Of a DNA stretch of 18,980 nucleotides, positions 1 through 7,705 are shown piece by piece. The DNA is taken from positions 1 to 18,980 of the forward strand of contig SLQM01000084.1 in assembly GCA_007131435.1 (NCBI GenBank). The letters run 5' to 3'. Position numbers and translations under genes: made by a program. Position 1 is the stretch's first letter. Each line of letters begins with the position of its first letter. The notes beneath the pieces were generated by a model that worked only from the letters and a program-made list of their open reading frames with translations, searched no databases and had not been told where the DNA came from. The stretch is from Syntrophomonadaceae bacterium (lineage in GTDB: Bacteria > Bacillota > Dethiobacteria > DTU022).

Positions 1-48
1 AAGAGCATTGTAAAAGATGCTGACTTGAAACTGGAAGATGTAGCTTAA
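1..48 (+). CDS. C-terminal end of an unidentified protein (partial)
   Basis: Frame 1 is open from the window edge for 15 codons (KSIVKDADLKLEDVA) and ends at a TAA at 46-48. The charged, helical-looking residues and the long non-coding gap that follows fit the tail of a real gene. Too little is visible to name the product. It could belong to the same methyl-transfer locus or be unrelated. Confidence 0.5.
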   Translation, partial: KSIVKDADLKLEDVA

Positions 49-103
49 TGCAGGTTAAGAAACAGGTTAACAAAAAGTAGTCGGTTAAGCACTACCTTTA
101 CTC

Positions 104-136
104 GGTTTAAGGGCACTTAAACGGTGCCCTTAAACC
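104..136. repeat. 13-bp perfect inverted repeat, 7-nt loop
   Basis: GGTTTAAGGGCAC (104-116) is the exact reverse complement of GTGCCCTTAAACC (124-136), with TTAAACG between. Transcribed, it would form a stable hairpin. No T run follows on the + strand, so it is not a canonical intrinsic terminator. It may end the upstream transcript, protect its 3' end, or be an operator. Confidence 0.7.
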
Positions 137-295
137 CAAATTCTTAGCTTCAGGGGCGCCATAAAAAACTCTTGTTTTATGGTTGCAACTTTCCCCACTT
201 CTTTCATAAAGTATTACATTCAAATAATGATCAACCTCAAGCATCTACATATTATGTCTATAAAAATATACATGAGATAAAACTACCCTCCCAAA

Positions 296-325
296 TAGAC
301 TATCTGTCAATTAATATGTTATAAT
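296..325 (+). promoter_or_regulatory. Candidate sigma-A promoter for the methyltransferase operon
   Basis: A perfect -10, TATAAT (320-325), is preceded by TAGACT (296-301, 4 of 6 matches to TTGACA) with an 18-bp spacer. Transcription would begin near 332, which excludes the upstream in-frame TTG at 330 as a start and supports the ATG at 375. The weak -35 would suit an activator-dependent promoter, in line with the AraC-type regulator in the operon. Confidence 0.5.
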
Positions 326-374
326 CTCATTGCAATTATTATACTATTCGCTAATTCTTAAGGGCGTGACACTC

Positions 375-1841
375 ATGGGGGCAAACGGGAGAAATAGCGG
401 AAAAAATTTCTTTACATTTCTTTCAAATTCACAGCTAGAAAAAATCCACCAGGCAACCTTGAACCTGCTTGCTACCTGTGGAGTAAGAATTGGTAGTAAA
501 AAGGCAGCAAAGATATTTTCTGCTGCCGGTGCTATAGTAGAAAAAACCGGGCAGTATAGTTTAGTTAAATTACCTCCCGACCTGGTGGAAAGTTGTATTC
601 ACTCTGCCCCGGGGACTGTAACTTATCAAGGCCGTATAGCAGACTCAGATTATACAACTCATTCTTCTAATAGCACATTTACTACTTTTGGAGAGTGTGT
701 CAACATAATTGATCCCTTTACAGGAAAATTTCGCAAGTCAATTAAAGATGACTGTAGTAAATCAGCACTATTCTGCGATGCAATAGAAGAAGTAAAGTTG
801 TTAGAGCGACCTTTGAATCCTTCAGACTTCCCAGCTGCTTCACAGCCGCTTCACAATGCAGAAGCAATATTCAGCAACACGACAAAGCATGCTTTTATCG
901 GCAGCGGGAACATTGAGCTATTTAGAAGAATGGCCAAGATGGCAGAATCCTGTGCTGCCGGCAGCAGGGATTATGACACCCGCAAAATTTTTTCAGCTAC
1001 TATTTGTCCTGTCAGCCCACTTTTAATCAATAAAGACAGCTGCGATATTATTATCGAAGCGGCCAGGCAGGGAATTGGTTTGCTAATTTTTACCATGCCA
1101 TTAGCCGGAGCGACCTCTGCTGTAACCTTAGCAGGAACCCTTGTTTCTACAAATGCAGAAGTTTTAAGCGGTGTAGTTTTGGCTCAGCTGGCACGCAAAG
1201 GTACACCCTGCACTTATGGCAGCGCTGCTACCATCATGGATTTAACCCAGGTTGACATTTCTCTCGGTGCCCCTGAATTAACTCTTTTAAGCGCTGCTGT
1301 GGCCCAGTTGGCACGCTGCTATGAGATTCCGAGTTTCGTTTGTGGAGGAATGACAGATAGCAAGCTGCCTGATTCTCAGGCAGGATATGAATTCAGCCAC
1401 AGTGCTCTAACCTGTTTATTGGCTGGCGGAGATATTATAAGTGGAATTGGTGTTATTGAAAAAGGTTTAACCTTCGATTATGCAAAATTAATCATGGATG
1501 TTGAAATGATTAGGTATCTATCTAAAATATCAGCAGGCATTGATACCAGCTCAGAAAAGATTGCATTCGATGTAATCAACGAAGTTGGACCCTCCGGAGA
1601 ATTCCTTACCCACAAACATACATACGATCATATGCGGGGTCAATCAGTGACAGAGCTGTTTAATCGTCAAAAAAGACCTGAATGGCTGGAATCTGGAGGC
1701 AATACACTGAGCGAAAATGCTTATTTAAAAGCCGCAGATATATTAAGCAACTACAAGCCTTTGCCACTTAATGAAGCAGCAAAAAAAGAGATGTCCCGTA
1801 TCATCTGGCAATATGAATCAGACCTGGGGTTGAACAAGTGA
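375..1841 (+). CDS. MttB-superfamily methyltransferase (non-pyrrolysine)
   Basis: A 488-residue member of the trimethylamine methyltransferase (MttB, COG5598) superfamily. These enzymes move a methyl group from a methylated amine or related compound to the Co(I) centre of a cognate corrinoid protein. Family character is clear across the length, for example in GTPCTYGSAATIMDL, SLGAPELTLLSAAVAQLAR, a GGMTDSKLPDSQAGYE stretch and the C-terminal YESDLG region. The frame contains no TAG, so unlike methanogen MttB it carries no pyrrolysine. It therefore belongs with the non-Pyl group, whose characterised members demethylate glycine betaine, proline betaine, carnitine or butyrobetaine. The ATG at 375 is preferred over a TTG at 330 because AAGGG lies about 10 nt upstream and the candidate promoter overlaps the TTG. 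The regulator gene starts 22 nt downstream and the corrinoid partner follows it. The substrate cannot be deduced. Confidence 0.9.
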   Translation: MGANGRNSGKNFFTFLSNSQLEKIHQATLNLLATCGVRIGSKKAAKIFSAAGAIVEKTGQYSLVKLPPDLVESCIHSAPGTVTYQGRIADSDYTTHSSNSTFTTFGECVNIIDPFTGKFRKSIKDDCSKSALFCDAIEEVKLLERPLNPSDFPAASQPLHNAEAIFSNTTKHAFIGSGNIELFRRMAKMAESCAAGSRDYDTRKIFSATICPVSPLLINKDSCDIIIEAARQGIGLLIFTMPLAGATSAVTLAGTLVSTNAEVLSGVVLAQLARKGTPCTYGSAATIMDLTQVDISLGAPELTLLSAAVAQLARCYEIPSFVCGGMTDSKLPDSQAGYEFSHSALTCLLAGGDIISGIGVIEKGLTFDYAKLIMDVEMIRYLSKISAGIDTSSEKIAFDVINEVGPSGEFLTHKHTYDHMRGQSVTELFNRQKRPEWLESGGNTLSENAYLKAADILSNYKPLPLNEAAKKEMSRIIWQYESDLGLNK

Positions 1842-1863
1842 ATAATAAGAAAGGAAAACCAAG

Positions 1864-3126
1864 ATGAAATTTCTGCTTTCAGAGCTTAAGGAAGTGGAAT
1901 ACCTCAATGACATCCTGGAAAGCTTTTATATAGCGACAGGCATTCATGCTGAAGCTGTAACCATGGGTGGAGAAGCTCTGTATAAACAAAAAGAGACAAC
2001 CGGGTGTCAATTTTGTAAAATAGTCCAGAGTGTCCCCGGAGGAGAGAAAAGATGTATAGACTCTTATAAAAGAGCTGCAACAGAAGCAGCTAAATGGAGA
2101 GAACCTTATTTTTTTCGCTGTCATGCGGGCCTTGTTTTGTGGGCTGTTCCAGTTATTATCTGGGGCGAAGCCATTGGCAGTATAATCTGTGGACAGGTTT
2201 TGCTTTGGAAACCGGATGATTTTTTTTGGCGGGAACAGGAATTCTATATCTCCAAGTACAAACAGTTTGATAAATTAATCATAGCTGCCCAAAAACTTGA
2301 AGTGGTATCTGCCGAGCGAACCCAGGCCGCAGCAGATTTACTGTTCATCATAGTAAATCATGTAGTAGCCAGAAATGTAAGAGCACTGGAAGAGGTTGAT
2401 AAAGCAAACAGGGTTCAACAAGAATTGCACCAAAAGATGCAGCAGTTGGACGATAAGCAGGGAGACAGGGCTCTACATTACGAATCATACTTAAAGAAAG
2501 AAAGATTATTACTTCAAAACATACGGCTCGGAGACAAAGCCGGTGCCAAATCAAACCTGGCCAGCATCTTTGCCGATCTTTTCATAATAGCAAAAGGAAA
2601 ATCCCCTGAAATTAACCAACGTATTTTTGAACTATGCTGCCTGGTTTCAAGATATGCCGTAGAAGGCGGTGTCGATGCAGACAGGGCCATGGAAATCCTG
2701 GAGAATTACGAATTTGAGCTCAGTGAAATCGGGGCAATTTATCACCAGGCAAATAAAATAATTGAATATTACCTGGAAGAAATCTTTGCTTTTACAGACA
2801 AGAAACATGTGGGAATGGTTAAAAGAGCGCGGGAGTATATCCTTGACAACTACCACCAACCGATAAAGGTAGAAGACATAGCCAAGTCACTTTTTATTAG
2901 CCCATCCCACCTGAGTCGGCTTTTTAGGCAGGAACTAAACAGCACTGTGTTGGAATACCTGACAAGGGTAAGAATTGAAAAAGCTTTTGAACTGCTCAAA
3001 AGTAACGAATACAGCATTGAAAAAGTATCAGGATTAGTAGGTTTTAAATATTCAAGTTACTTTGTAAGGATTTTCAAAAAGCACGTGGGAATGACACCAC
3101 TAACATATCGCAATAAGCTATTTTAG
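1864..3126 (+). CDS. PocR-domain AraC-family transcriptional regulator
   Basis: A 420-residue transcription factor. Residues about 8-170 match the PocR sensory domain, with the characteristic cysteines C48-x2-C51, C64 and C86-H87. This domain has been predicted to sense small hydrocarbon derivatives, as in PocR of the propanediol/cobalamin regulon. Residues about 170-200 are probably a coiled-coil linker. Residues about 318-418 form a complete AraC-type double helix-turn-helix, with IKVEDIAKSLFISPSHLSRLF as the first helix pair and VSGLVGFKYSSYFVRIFKK then MTPLTYR at the end. The start is supported by AAAGGA 8 nt upstream. Lying between the methyltransferase and its corrinoid protein, it is probably the substrate-responsive activator of this operon and so co-expressed with its targets. 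The ligand and the use of the cysteines (metal, Fe-S or none) are not known. Confidence 0.88.
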   Translation: MKFLLSELKEVEYLNDILESFYIATGIHAEAVTMGGEALYKQKETTGCQFCKIVQSVPGGEKRCIDSYKRAATEAAKWREPYFFRCHAGLVLWAVPVIIWGEAIGSIICGQVLLWKPDDFFWREQEFYISKYKQFDKLIIAAQKLEVVSAERTQAAADLLFIIVNHVVARNVRALEEVDKANRVQQELHQKMQQLDDKQGDRALHYESYLKKERLLLQNIRLGDKAGAKSNLASIFADLFIIAKGKSPEINQRIFELCCLVSRYAVEGGVDADRAMEILENYEFELSEIGAIYHQANKIIEYYLEEIFAFTDKKHVGMVKRAREYILDNYHQPIKVEDIAKSLFISPSHLSRLFRQELNSTVLEYLTRVRIEKAFELLKSNEYSIEKVSGLVGFKYSSYFVRIFKKHVGMTPLTYRNKLF

Positions 3127-3139
3127 GAGGTTAGTATAC

Positions 3140-3781
3140 TTGTACGAATATGAACAAATCAGCAGGAATATCATTGATGGAGATGCTGAGAAAGTTATAC
3201 AAGTTGTTAAAAAATCGATTGAGCAGGGTCTGCTAGCTGAAGACATCCTGGAACATGCTTTAATTAAGGGCATGAACAGCGTAGCAGATAAATTTCGGCA
3301 TCAAAAAGTTATGATCCCTGAGGTATTAATGGCAACAAGAGCCATGCATGCCGGTATGATTACATTGGATCCACACCTGCAGCAATCAAAAAAACTTGGA
3401 GAAATTAGAGTGCTGCTCGGAACTGTAGCCGGTGATCTTCATGATATTGGGAAAAACCTTGTCAAGATGGTCTTGTCTTCCATGGGTGTAAAAGTTTTCG
3501 ACTTAGGTATTGATGTATCCGTAAAAAGCTTTATTCAGGGAGTTCGAAAAAATAAGCCCCAGTACCTGATGATGTCTGCCCTGCTGACTACGACAATGCC
3601 AGTAATGAGAGAAGTTATAGAAGAACTAGGTAATCGGGACTTAAGAACCGGTTTAAAAGTTGTTGTTGGGGGCGGCCCTGTTACAGAGCTTTTCGCAAAT
3701 GAAATCGGGGCAGAACTCTATTTTTCAGATCCCTTTAGTTTGCGTGATTATTTTATAGAAAAACACAGTAAAAACAGATAG
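3140..3781 (+). CDS. Corrinoid (B12-binding) methyl-carrier protein
   Basis: A 213-residue protein of the MtbC/MttC/MtaC type. It carries the methyl group on cobalt between the substrate methyltransferase and a second methyltransferase. Residues about 1-85 are the helical cap domain (B12-binding 2). The Rossmann-like B12 domain follows with the cobalt-ligand motif D99-x-H101-x2-G104 (GDLHDIGKNLV), then SALLTTTM (146-153) and GGGP (177-180). The start is TTG: an ideal AGGAGG at 3125-3130 sits 9 nt before it and overlaps the TAG stop of the regulator gene, so translation of the two is probably coupled. Its size and neighbours make it the partner of the MttB-family enzyme. No methyltransferase II or corrinoid reductive activator (RamA type) is in the window, so these must be elsewhere. 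Confidence 0.92.
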   Translation: MYEYEQISRNIIDGDAEKVIQVVKKSIEQGLLAEDILEHALIKGMNSVADKFRHQKVMIPEVLMATRAMHAGMITLDPHLQQSKKLGEIRVLLGTVAGDLHDIGKNLVKMVLSSMGVKVFDLGIDVSVKSFIQGVRKNKPQYLMMSALLTTTMPVMREVIEELGNRDLRTGLKVVVGGGPVTELFANEIGAELYFSDPFSLRDYFIEKHSKNR

Positions 3782-3848
3782 CTGCTTTATAGAGTCAGTA
3801 AATCTTCAAAGAATTCTTTAATTCCGGTAAAACTTTCTGCTTTAAATT

Positions 3849-3873
3849 AAGGACCTTGCTGCAGGTCCTTTTT
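3849..3873 (+). terminator. Intrinsic terminator of the methyltransferase operon
   Basis: AAGGACCT (3849-3856) pairs perfectly with AGGTCCTT (3863-3870) across a 6-nt loop, and the transcript continues into a short T run to 3873. It lies 67 bp after the corrinoid protein gene and separates that operon from the permease gene. Confidence 0.85.
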
Positions 3874-3920
3874 CTGTCAACAACTTGTATTTAAGTATCT
3901 AAATAGCTGCTTTAAGTCAA

Positions 3921-3949
3921 TTGTAGAACAAGTTAACTGGCGGTATATT
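3921..3949 (+). promoter_or_regulatory. Weak candidate promoter for the permease gene
   Basis: TTGTAG (3921-3926), a 17-bp spacer and TATATT (3944-3949) could serve as a sigma-A promoter. The -35 is poor. The terminator just upstream means the permease needs either its own promoter or read-through. The remaining intergenic DNA (3950-4061) is AT-rich with nothing else recognised. Confidence 0.25.
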
Positions 3950-4061
3950 ATTTCAGTTCATTATTAGGCTTCAATATTTTAATAATAAGCAGTATTGTAT
4001 TATTTTATGATGCCATGCTCTGTGTTACCTTATTAACACCAAATGGAAAGTGGGTATAATT

Positions 4062-5450
4062 ATGTCATGGTATTTACTTAAAGGTTATAGGAAACCAGGA
4101 GAAGAGCAACCTTACTTAGGTGGAGGGTTAAAAATAAGGATCCCCTTCATTCATTATCCCTTCGAATTCCCTGATTTTCTGCAAGGCGCAATTTTGTGTG
4201 TTGTACCAATGGGGGTTACGGCAGCAATGACCGAAATCCTGGGCATACCTTTTGAAATAGCTTTAGCCATGGTTATTATCAACAATTTCATGTACCTGCT
4301 GCATACCCACTTCGGAGATCCTGCTATCGCTGGCTGGATTACCCCGGCCATACCCTTAATCATTGGTTTCCTGATGGGATTTGACCCCGGCCCAGAAAGA
4401 CTGCAGGCAATGATTGCTTTACAAATGCTGGTGGGTTTTATTTTTCTATTTTTAGCTGTTACAGGTCTGGCAGAAAAAGTAGTTAAGGCAATCCCTACAA
4501 GTATGAAAGCCGGGATTTTACTGGGCGCCGCTTTCGCTTCTATCAAGGGGGAGTTTATCGTTGGTGGGAGAATTGATGCGTTTCCCATATCAATAATATT
4601 TGGCCTCTTTATTTCTTTCTTTATGCTTTTTTCTAATTCTACCGCTGAACTACGTAAAAGATATAATTTTTTCCGCTATCTTGCCCAGTTCGGTATTGCT
4701 ATACCCTTCTTTGTTTCTTACGTATTTGGCATTGCAATTGGGGAGGTTGCTGTACCAGCCATTACCTGGGGTTTTACTGTTTTACCTGTAGTTGAGATGG
4801 TTTCAACCTTATCTGTATTTAATGTCGGTTTCCCTGCCTGGAGCACTTTTGTAGCAGCAATCCCCCTGGCTATTTCTGCTTATATAATAGCTTTTGGTGA
4901 TGTTCTTGTTGCTTCAGGTCTCCTTAAAGCTGCGGATGAGAAACGCAAAGATGAAAAAGTTATTTGGGAAGCAAACCGCAATCATTACATAACTTCATTT
5001 CGAAATTTAATCGAAGCATTCTTTTTTACATATTTACCGCTGGCAGGCCCGCAATGGGCAGGTGGTCAGGCCCTGGTCACCAACCGTTATATGAATGCTA
5101 CCCAAAAAGAACAAGATACATACTGGGGAGGAGCTACAAGCCTATTTTGGGGCATGAGTATTGCTTTACTTCTTGGGCCCCTGGTTTCTTTCTTTCGCCC
5201 CGGCTTAGCTATTGGGCTTTCACTCACCCTGTTGCTTCAAGGGTTTTTATGCGGCTACCTGGCGATGTCTATGGTTACAAATAGTACACAAAGAGGAATA
5301 GCTGTAGTAATGGGAGCCATACTGGCTGTCAAGGGTGCAGCTTGGGGTCTTATAATCGGGCTGGGGCTGTATATATTATTAGAATCACAATTAATCAAGC
5401 CCAAAGAAATCCAACTGGAAATAAAAGATGAAGAGATAAAGCCTAAATAA
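4062..5450 (+). CDS. Multi-pass permease, NCS2/UraA-fold-like
   Basis: A 462-residue integral membrane protein with roughly 11-13 hydrophobic segments spread from about residue 38 to 440. It has a cytoplasmic-looking polar N-terminus and a charged C-terminal tail (EIQLEIKDEEIKPK). The segment IIAFGDVLVASG resembles the TM8 GD-x-x-A-(T/S) signature of nucleobase/ascorbate (NCS2, SLC23) transporters. The general pattern also fits the related SulP fold. The assignment is by pattern and not by close similarity. The ATG at 4062 is chosen over the in-frame GTG at 4050 because GGAAAGTGGG lies at a usable distance only from the ATG. It follows the methyltransferase operon on the same strand, so import of the methylated substrate, or export of its demethylated product, is a reasonable inference. 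Purine transport is the alternative. Confidence 0.6.
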   Translation: MSWYLLKGYRKPGEEQPYLGGGLKIRIPFIHYPFEFPDFLQGAILCVVPMGVTAAMTEILGIPFEIALAMVIINNFMYLLHTHFGDPAIAGWITPAIPLIIGFLMGFDPGPERLQAMIALQMLVGFIFLFLAVTGLAEKVVKAIPTSMKAGILLGAAFASIKGEFIVGGRIDAFPISIIFGLFISFFMLFSNSTAELRKRYNFFRYLAQFGIAIPFFVSYVFGIAIGEVAVPAITWGFTVLPVVEMVSTLSVFNVGFPAWSTFVAAIPLAISAYIIAFGDVLVASGLLKAADEKRKDEKVIWEANRNHYITSFRNLIEAFFFTYLPLAGPQWAGGQALVTNRYMNATQKEQDTYWGGATSLFWGMSIALLLGPLVSFFRPGLAIGLSLTLLLQGFLCGYLAMSMVTNSTQRGIAVVMGAILAVKGAAWGLIIGLGLYILLESQLIKPKEIQLEIKDEEIKPK

Positions 5451-5489
5451 ACTACTAAATTATAATATGCACTATGTTTATATAATTGG

Positions 5490-6959
5490 TCAAGCTAAGT
5501 ATACCAATCGCCCTTCCACTTTCCTTCCTTCATTCTGGTTATTCATAAGCCACTCTTCAAGGACATCTACCATTGAAGTACTAACCAAGCTCGGGGAACC
5601 ATTTTCTCTTAGCTCTTCTGCAGATAAACCCAGGTAGGACTTGCTGCCGTTTAGATGATAACCGGTAAGACAGACCCGGTAAGTATTGTGCAAATCAACA
5701 GGGTCACCATCTATAGCAAGTGAAATCAACTTATTTTCTGCGTCAGAATAAACCGCTTTTACCGCGCTGTTAACCTGGTAACATTCTCCTTCGCCATTCC
5801 TGTTTTCCAGGCGCATAAAGTGGTTAAACATCTGCCAGAGCTTTGAACCGCTTACTGTAAAACGATTCAGACTATCCTTGAAAGGAAAGCACGACACATA
5901 GTCTCTTAAAGTTACAAGCGGACCTAACTCTTTCTGCCTGATTGAACCACTGCCCAGCAGCATAATATCCGTTTCGGACATTTCAGCAAGTCCATCTGCA
6001 AAAAGGTTACCAAGGGCTGTTTCGACCTCCCGCTCCGGGTGAGTATGCCTGAAAGCAAGCTTGGTTACAATGGCATTGTATTTCATTTCAACTTCCGACT
6101 TGTAAAAATGAATAAAGTCAAGTAAATCCTGATCCGCTTCAGCTGACTTTGAAGAAATTGGTACAAGCTGCCATTGCCATTCAACAATCGAATTGGTTGA
6201 CTCTTCCACCACAATATCAAACCTTCCAATCTGTTTTGTTCCTTCACCAGCCTGGGTAATCAAAATATTATTAACCTTTTCCGGTTGCCCTAGAATGGAA
6301 TGTGAGTGACCGCCAATAATCATATCGACACCCCAGGCGGGATCCAGCAGTCCAGCCAGTTCCAGGTCAGATTCCAACCCAATATGAGTAAGAAGGACAG
6401 TTAAATTAATCCTGTCATCCTGGTAAGCATTGGTTATGCGGCCCACTTCATCGGCAGCGTCCTTAAGGGTTATAAATGTGCTGATTAAATTATCCGTAGA
6501 TACAATGGAATCCATAACTTTTTCGGTGATAATCCCGGTCAACAAAATATTGTAACCGGCGACATCAAGAATTACATAAGGCTGCATAATCCTCTTGTTA
6601 TACTTTTCAATATAGAGGTTTGCATTAACAATATCGAAATTTGCCATTTTCTCAAGAAAAAGCAGGTGTGGCAGGCCGTAGTCAAACTCATGATTGCCAA
6701 GGGCTACAACATCCGGCGCCAGGTAGTTCATGATCTCCATGGTGGAAATACCCTTGTATTCCGAATCAATAATTGAACCCTGGAGCATATCTCCTGCGAT
6801 AACATATAAAACATTTTCTTCTTCCATTCTTACCCTGTTAATATAACCGGAGAGAAGGGCCAAGCCGCCAATTAATTCACCCGAAGAACCACAGGTTTCG
6901 GATAAAAAATCTCCGTGCATATCATTGGAATGCAATATGGTAATCTTCCTGCTGGGCAT
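5490..6959 (-). CDS. Bifunctional metallophosphatase/5'-nucleotidase family protein (cytoplasmic)
   Basis: A 489-residue COG0737 enzyme, expected to hydrolyse nucleotides or related phosphoesters with two metal ions. The N-terminal calcineurin-like domain shows the metal ligands D13 and H15 (HSNDMHG), D57 (GDMLQGS), N89-H90 (GNHEFDYG), H192 (THIGLESD), and H218 and H220 (GGHSHS). The C-terminal 5'-nucleotidase domain has GNLFADGLAE, LLGSGSIRQ and SCFPFKDSLNRFTVSG. There is no signal peptide, unlike UshA or CpdB, so it should act in the cytoplasm. Its length is close to that of Bacillus YunD. The ATG at 6959 is chosen over the in-frame GTG at 6983 because AGAGGAGG lies just before it. It converges with the permease gene (39-bp gap, no convincing terminator) and has its own extended -10 promoter. 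The natural substrate is unknown. Confidence 0.88.
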   Translation of the reverse strand: MPSRKITILHSNDMHGDFLSETCGSSGELIGGLALLSGYINRVRMEEENVLYVIAGDMLQGSIIDSEYKGISTMEIMNYLAPDVVALGNHEFDYGLPHLLFLEKMANFDIVNANLYIEKYNKRIMQPYVILDVAGYNILLTGIITEKVMDSIVSTDNLISTFITLKDAADEVGRITNAYQDDRINLTVLLTHIGLESDLELAGLLDPAWGVDMIIGGHSHSILGQPEKVNNILITQAGEGTKQIGRFDIVVEESTNSIVEWQWQLVPISSKSAEADQDLLDFIHFYKSEVEMKYNAIVTKLAFRHTHPEREVETALGNLFADGLAEMSETDIMLLGSGSIRQKELGPLVTLRDYVSCFPFKDSLNRFTVSGSKLWQMFNHFMRLENRNGEGECYQVNSAVKAVYSDAENKLISLAIDGDPVDLHNTYRVCLTGYHLNGSKSYLGLSAEELRENGSPSLVSTSMVDVLEEWLMNNQNEGRKVEGRLVYLA

Positions 6960-7000
6960 TACAGCTCCTCCTCTGCAGTTCACTAATCAAAAACTATTCT

Positions 7001-7009
7001 ATTATAGCA
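7001..7009 (-). promoter_or_regulatory. Extended -10 promoter for the nucleotidase gene
   Basis: On the minus strand, TGC-TATAAT is an extended -10 with a perfect hexamer (7001-7006). No good -35 is visible at 16-18 bp, which extended -10 promoters tolerate. Transcription would start near 6994, leaving a leader of about 35 nt before the ATG at 6959. Confidence 0.55.
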
Positions 7010-7064
7010 TTCAGGCAGACAGAATAATATCATTTAAAATGCAAATAAAGCTCATTATAAAATG

Positions 7065-7087
7065 AAAAGCCCCCTGAACCAGGAGGC
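7065..7087 (-). terminator. Intrinsic terminator after the bacterioferritin gene
   Basis: On the minus strand, GCCTCCTG pairs with CAGGGGGC (one G-U pair) across a 3-nt GTT loop and is followed by TTTTCATTTT. It is 50 bp beyond the bacterioferritin stop, upstream of the nucleotidase promoter, and so separates the two genes. Confidence 0.8.
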
Positions 7088-7137
7088 CTCCATAATCTTC
7101 CTTTATTGTCCTGTAAAAAAACACTACCCGGGACAGA

Positions 7138-7665
7138 TTACTCCCCTTCTGTAGGAAAAGCAAACCCTTTTGCCGGGCCTGTAGATGCCGGTGTGCCAGC
7201 AATTCTCGACAAGTAAGTTGAACCAAGGGTTTTAATATGGTCGTCGATACTGTCGAAGTAATTCAAGTGCTCCTGCTCATGTTCAATAATCATTTCAAAG
7301 AGTTTGGCCGAAATACTGTCACCATTTTCCCGGCAGACATTAAGAAAATTGCTGTATGCATCTATTGCTTCATCTTCCTGCTCAGTATCAAAGGGGAATA
7401 TTTCTTCAACTGATTGCCCTTTAACCACCGGCCCATCAAGTTCCGTAGTCGGTTCCCCACCGAGTTCTGTAATCCTTTCAGCCAGGGCTTCTGCATGCCT
7501 CATTTCATCAATGGCAATTAGTTTTACATTTTTCGCCAGTTCCCCGTAATCTTTATCATCAAGGTGATAATGCTGGTGCATATACTGGTGGATCGCCTGG
7601 AGCTCCATCGCCTTTGCCTTATTTAAGACGGCAATAACTTTCTTTTTTCTTTCCTCTCTGCTCAT
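7138..7665 (-). CDS. bfr: Bacterioferritin-like diiron ferritin
   Basis: A 175-residue four-helix ferritin of the bacterioferritin type, which oxidises Fe(II) at a diiron site and stores iron in a 24-subunit shell. The ferroxidase ligands are in place: E21 (MELQAIHQY), E54 and H57 (IDEMRHAE), a glutamate near E99 (EDEAID), and E130 and H133 (HEQEHLNYF). M55 sits at the position of the heme-axial methionine of E. coli Bfr, so heme binding is possible. An insertion after LGGEPT and a C-terminal tail lengthen it relative to E. coli Bfr. The ATG at 7665 is fixed by AAAGGAGGTAG directly upstream. It has its own terminator and probable promoter. A 21-bp inverted repeat in the leader/promoter is shared with another gene in this window. 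Iron storage or oxidative-stress protection is the likely role. Confidence 0.88.
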   Translation of the reverse strand: MSREERKKKVIAVLNKAKAMELQAIHQYMHQHYHLDDKDYGELAKNVKLIAIDEMRHAEALAERITELGGEPTTELDGPVVKGQSVEEIFPFDTEQEDEAIDAYSNFLNVCRENGDSISAKLFEMIIEHEQEHLNYFDSIDDHIKTLGSTYLSRIAGTPASTGPAKGFAFPTEGE

Positions 7666-7684
7666 AAAATCTACCTCCTTTGTC

Positions 7685-7705
7685 AGTAATCTGATATATA
7701 TTACT
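7685..7705. promoter_or_regulatory. Inverted repeat AGTAAT-N9-ATTACT before bacterioferritin
   Basis: Perfect 6-bp arms, AGTAAT (7685-7690) and ATTACT (7700-7705), are separated by 9 bp. It lies 20 bp before the bfr start codon and overlaps the candidate -10, a position suited to repression. The same arms with the same spacing occur at 16418-16438. It does not match Fur, PerR or Rex boxes as I know them. Confidence 0.5.

Larger units (their letters stand above)
49..374. other. Non-coding region upstream of the methyltransferase gene
   Basis: About 325 bp without a convincing gene. It holds two copies of CAGGTTAA 12 bp apart (51-58 and 63-70) and a further GGTTAA at 83-88. It also holds a 13-bp inverted repeat (104-136), a second 8-bp hairpin CCATAAAA/TTTTATGG (159-182, 8-nt loop), and a promoter-like sequence ending at about 325. 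The inverted repeats could be terminator or leader structure for the upstream gene. The region is also where a PocR/AraC-type regulator would be expected to bind. No known riboswitch was recognised. Confidence 0.5.

Noticed and set aside
375..1841. A pyrrolysine-containing trimethylamine methyltransferase
   Set aside because: The frame is open for all 488 codons with no internal TAG, so this is a non-pyrrolysine member of the superfamily.
4154..4588. A 144-residue antisense reading frame within the permease gene
   Set aside because: It mirrors the hydrophobic codons of the permease, and no promoter or ribosome binding site was seen.
7011..7226. A 71-residue minus-strand reading frame past the bacterioferritin stop
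   Set aside because: It begins inside bfr in another frame, runs through the intrinsic terminator into the nucleotidase promoter, and has no start signal.
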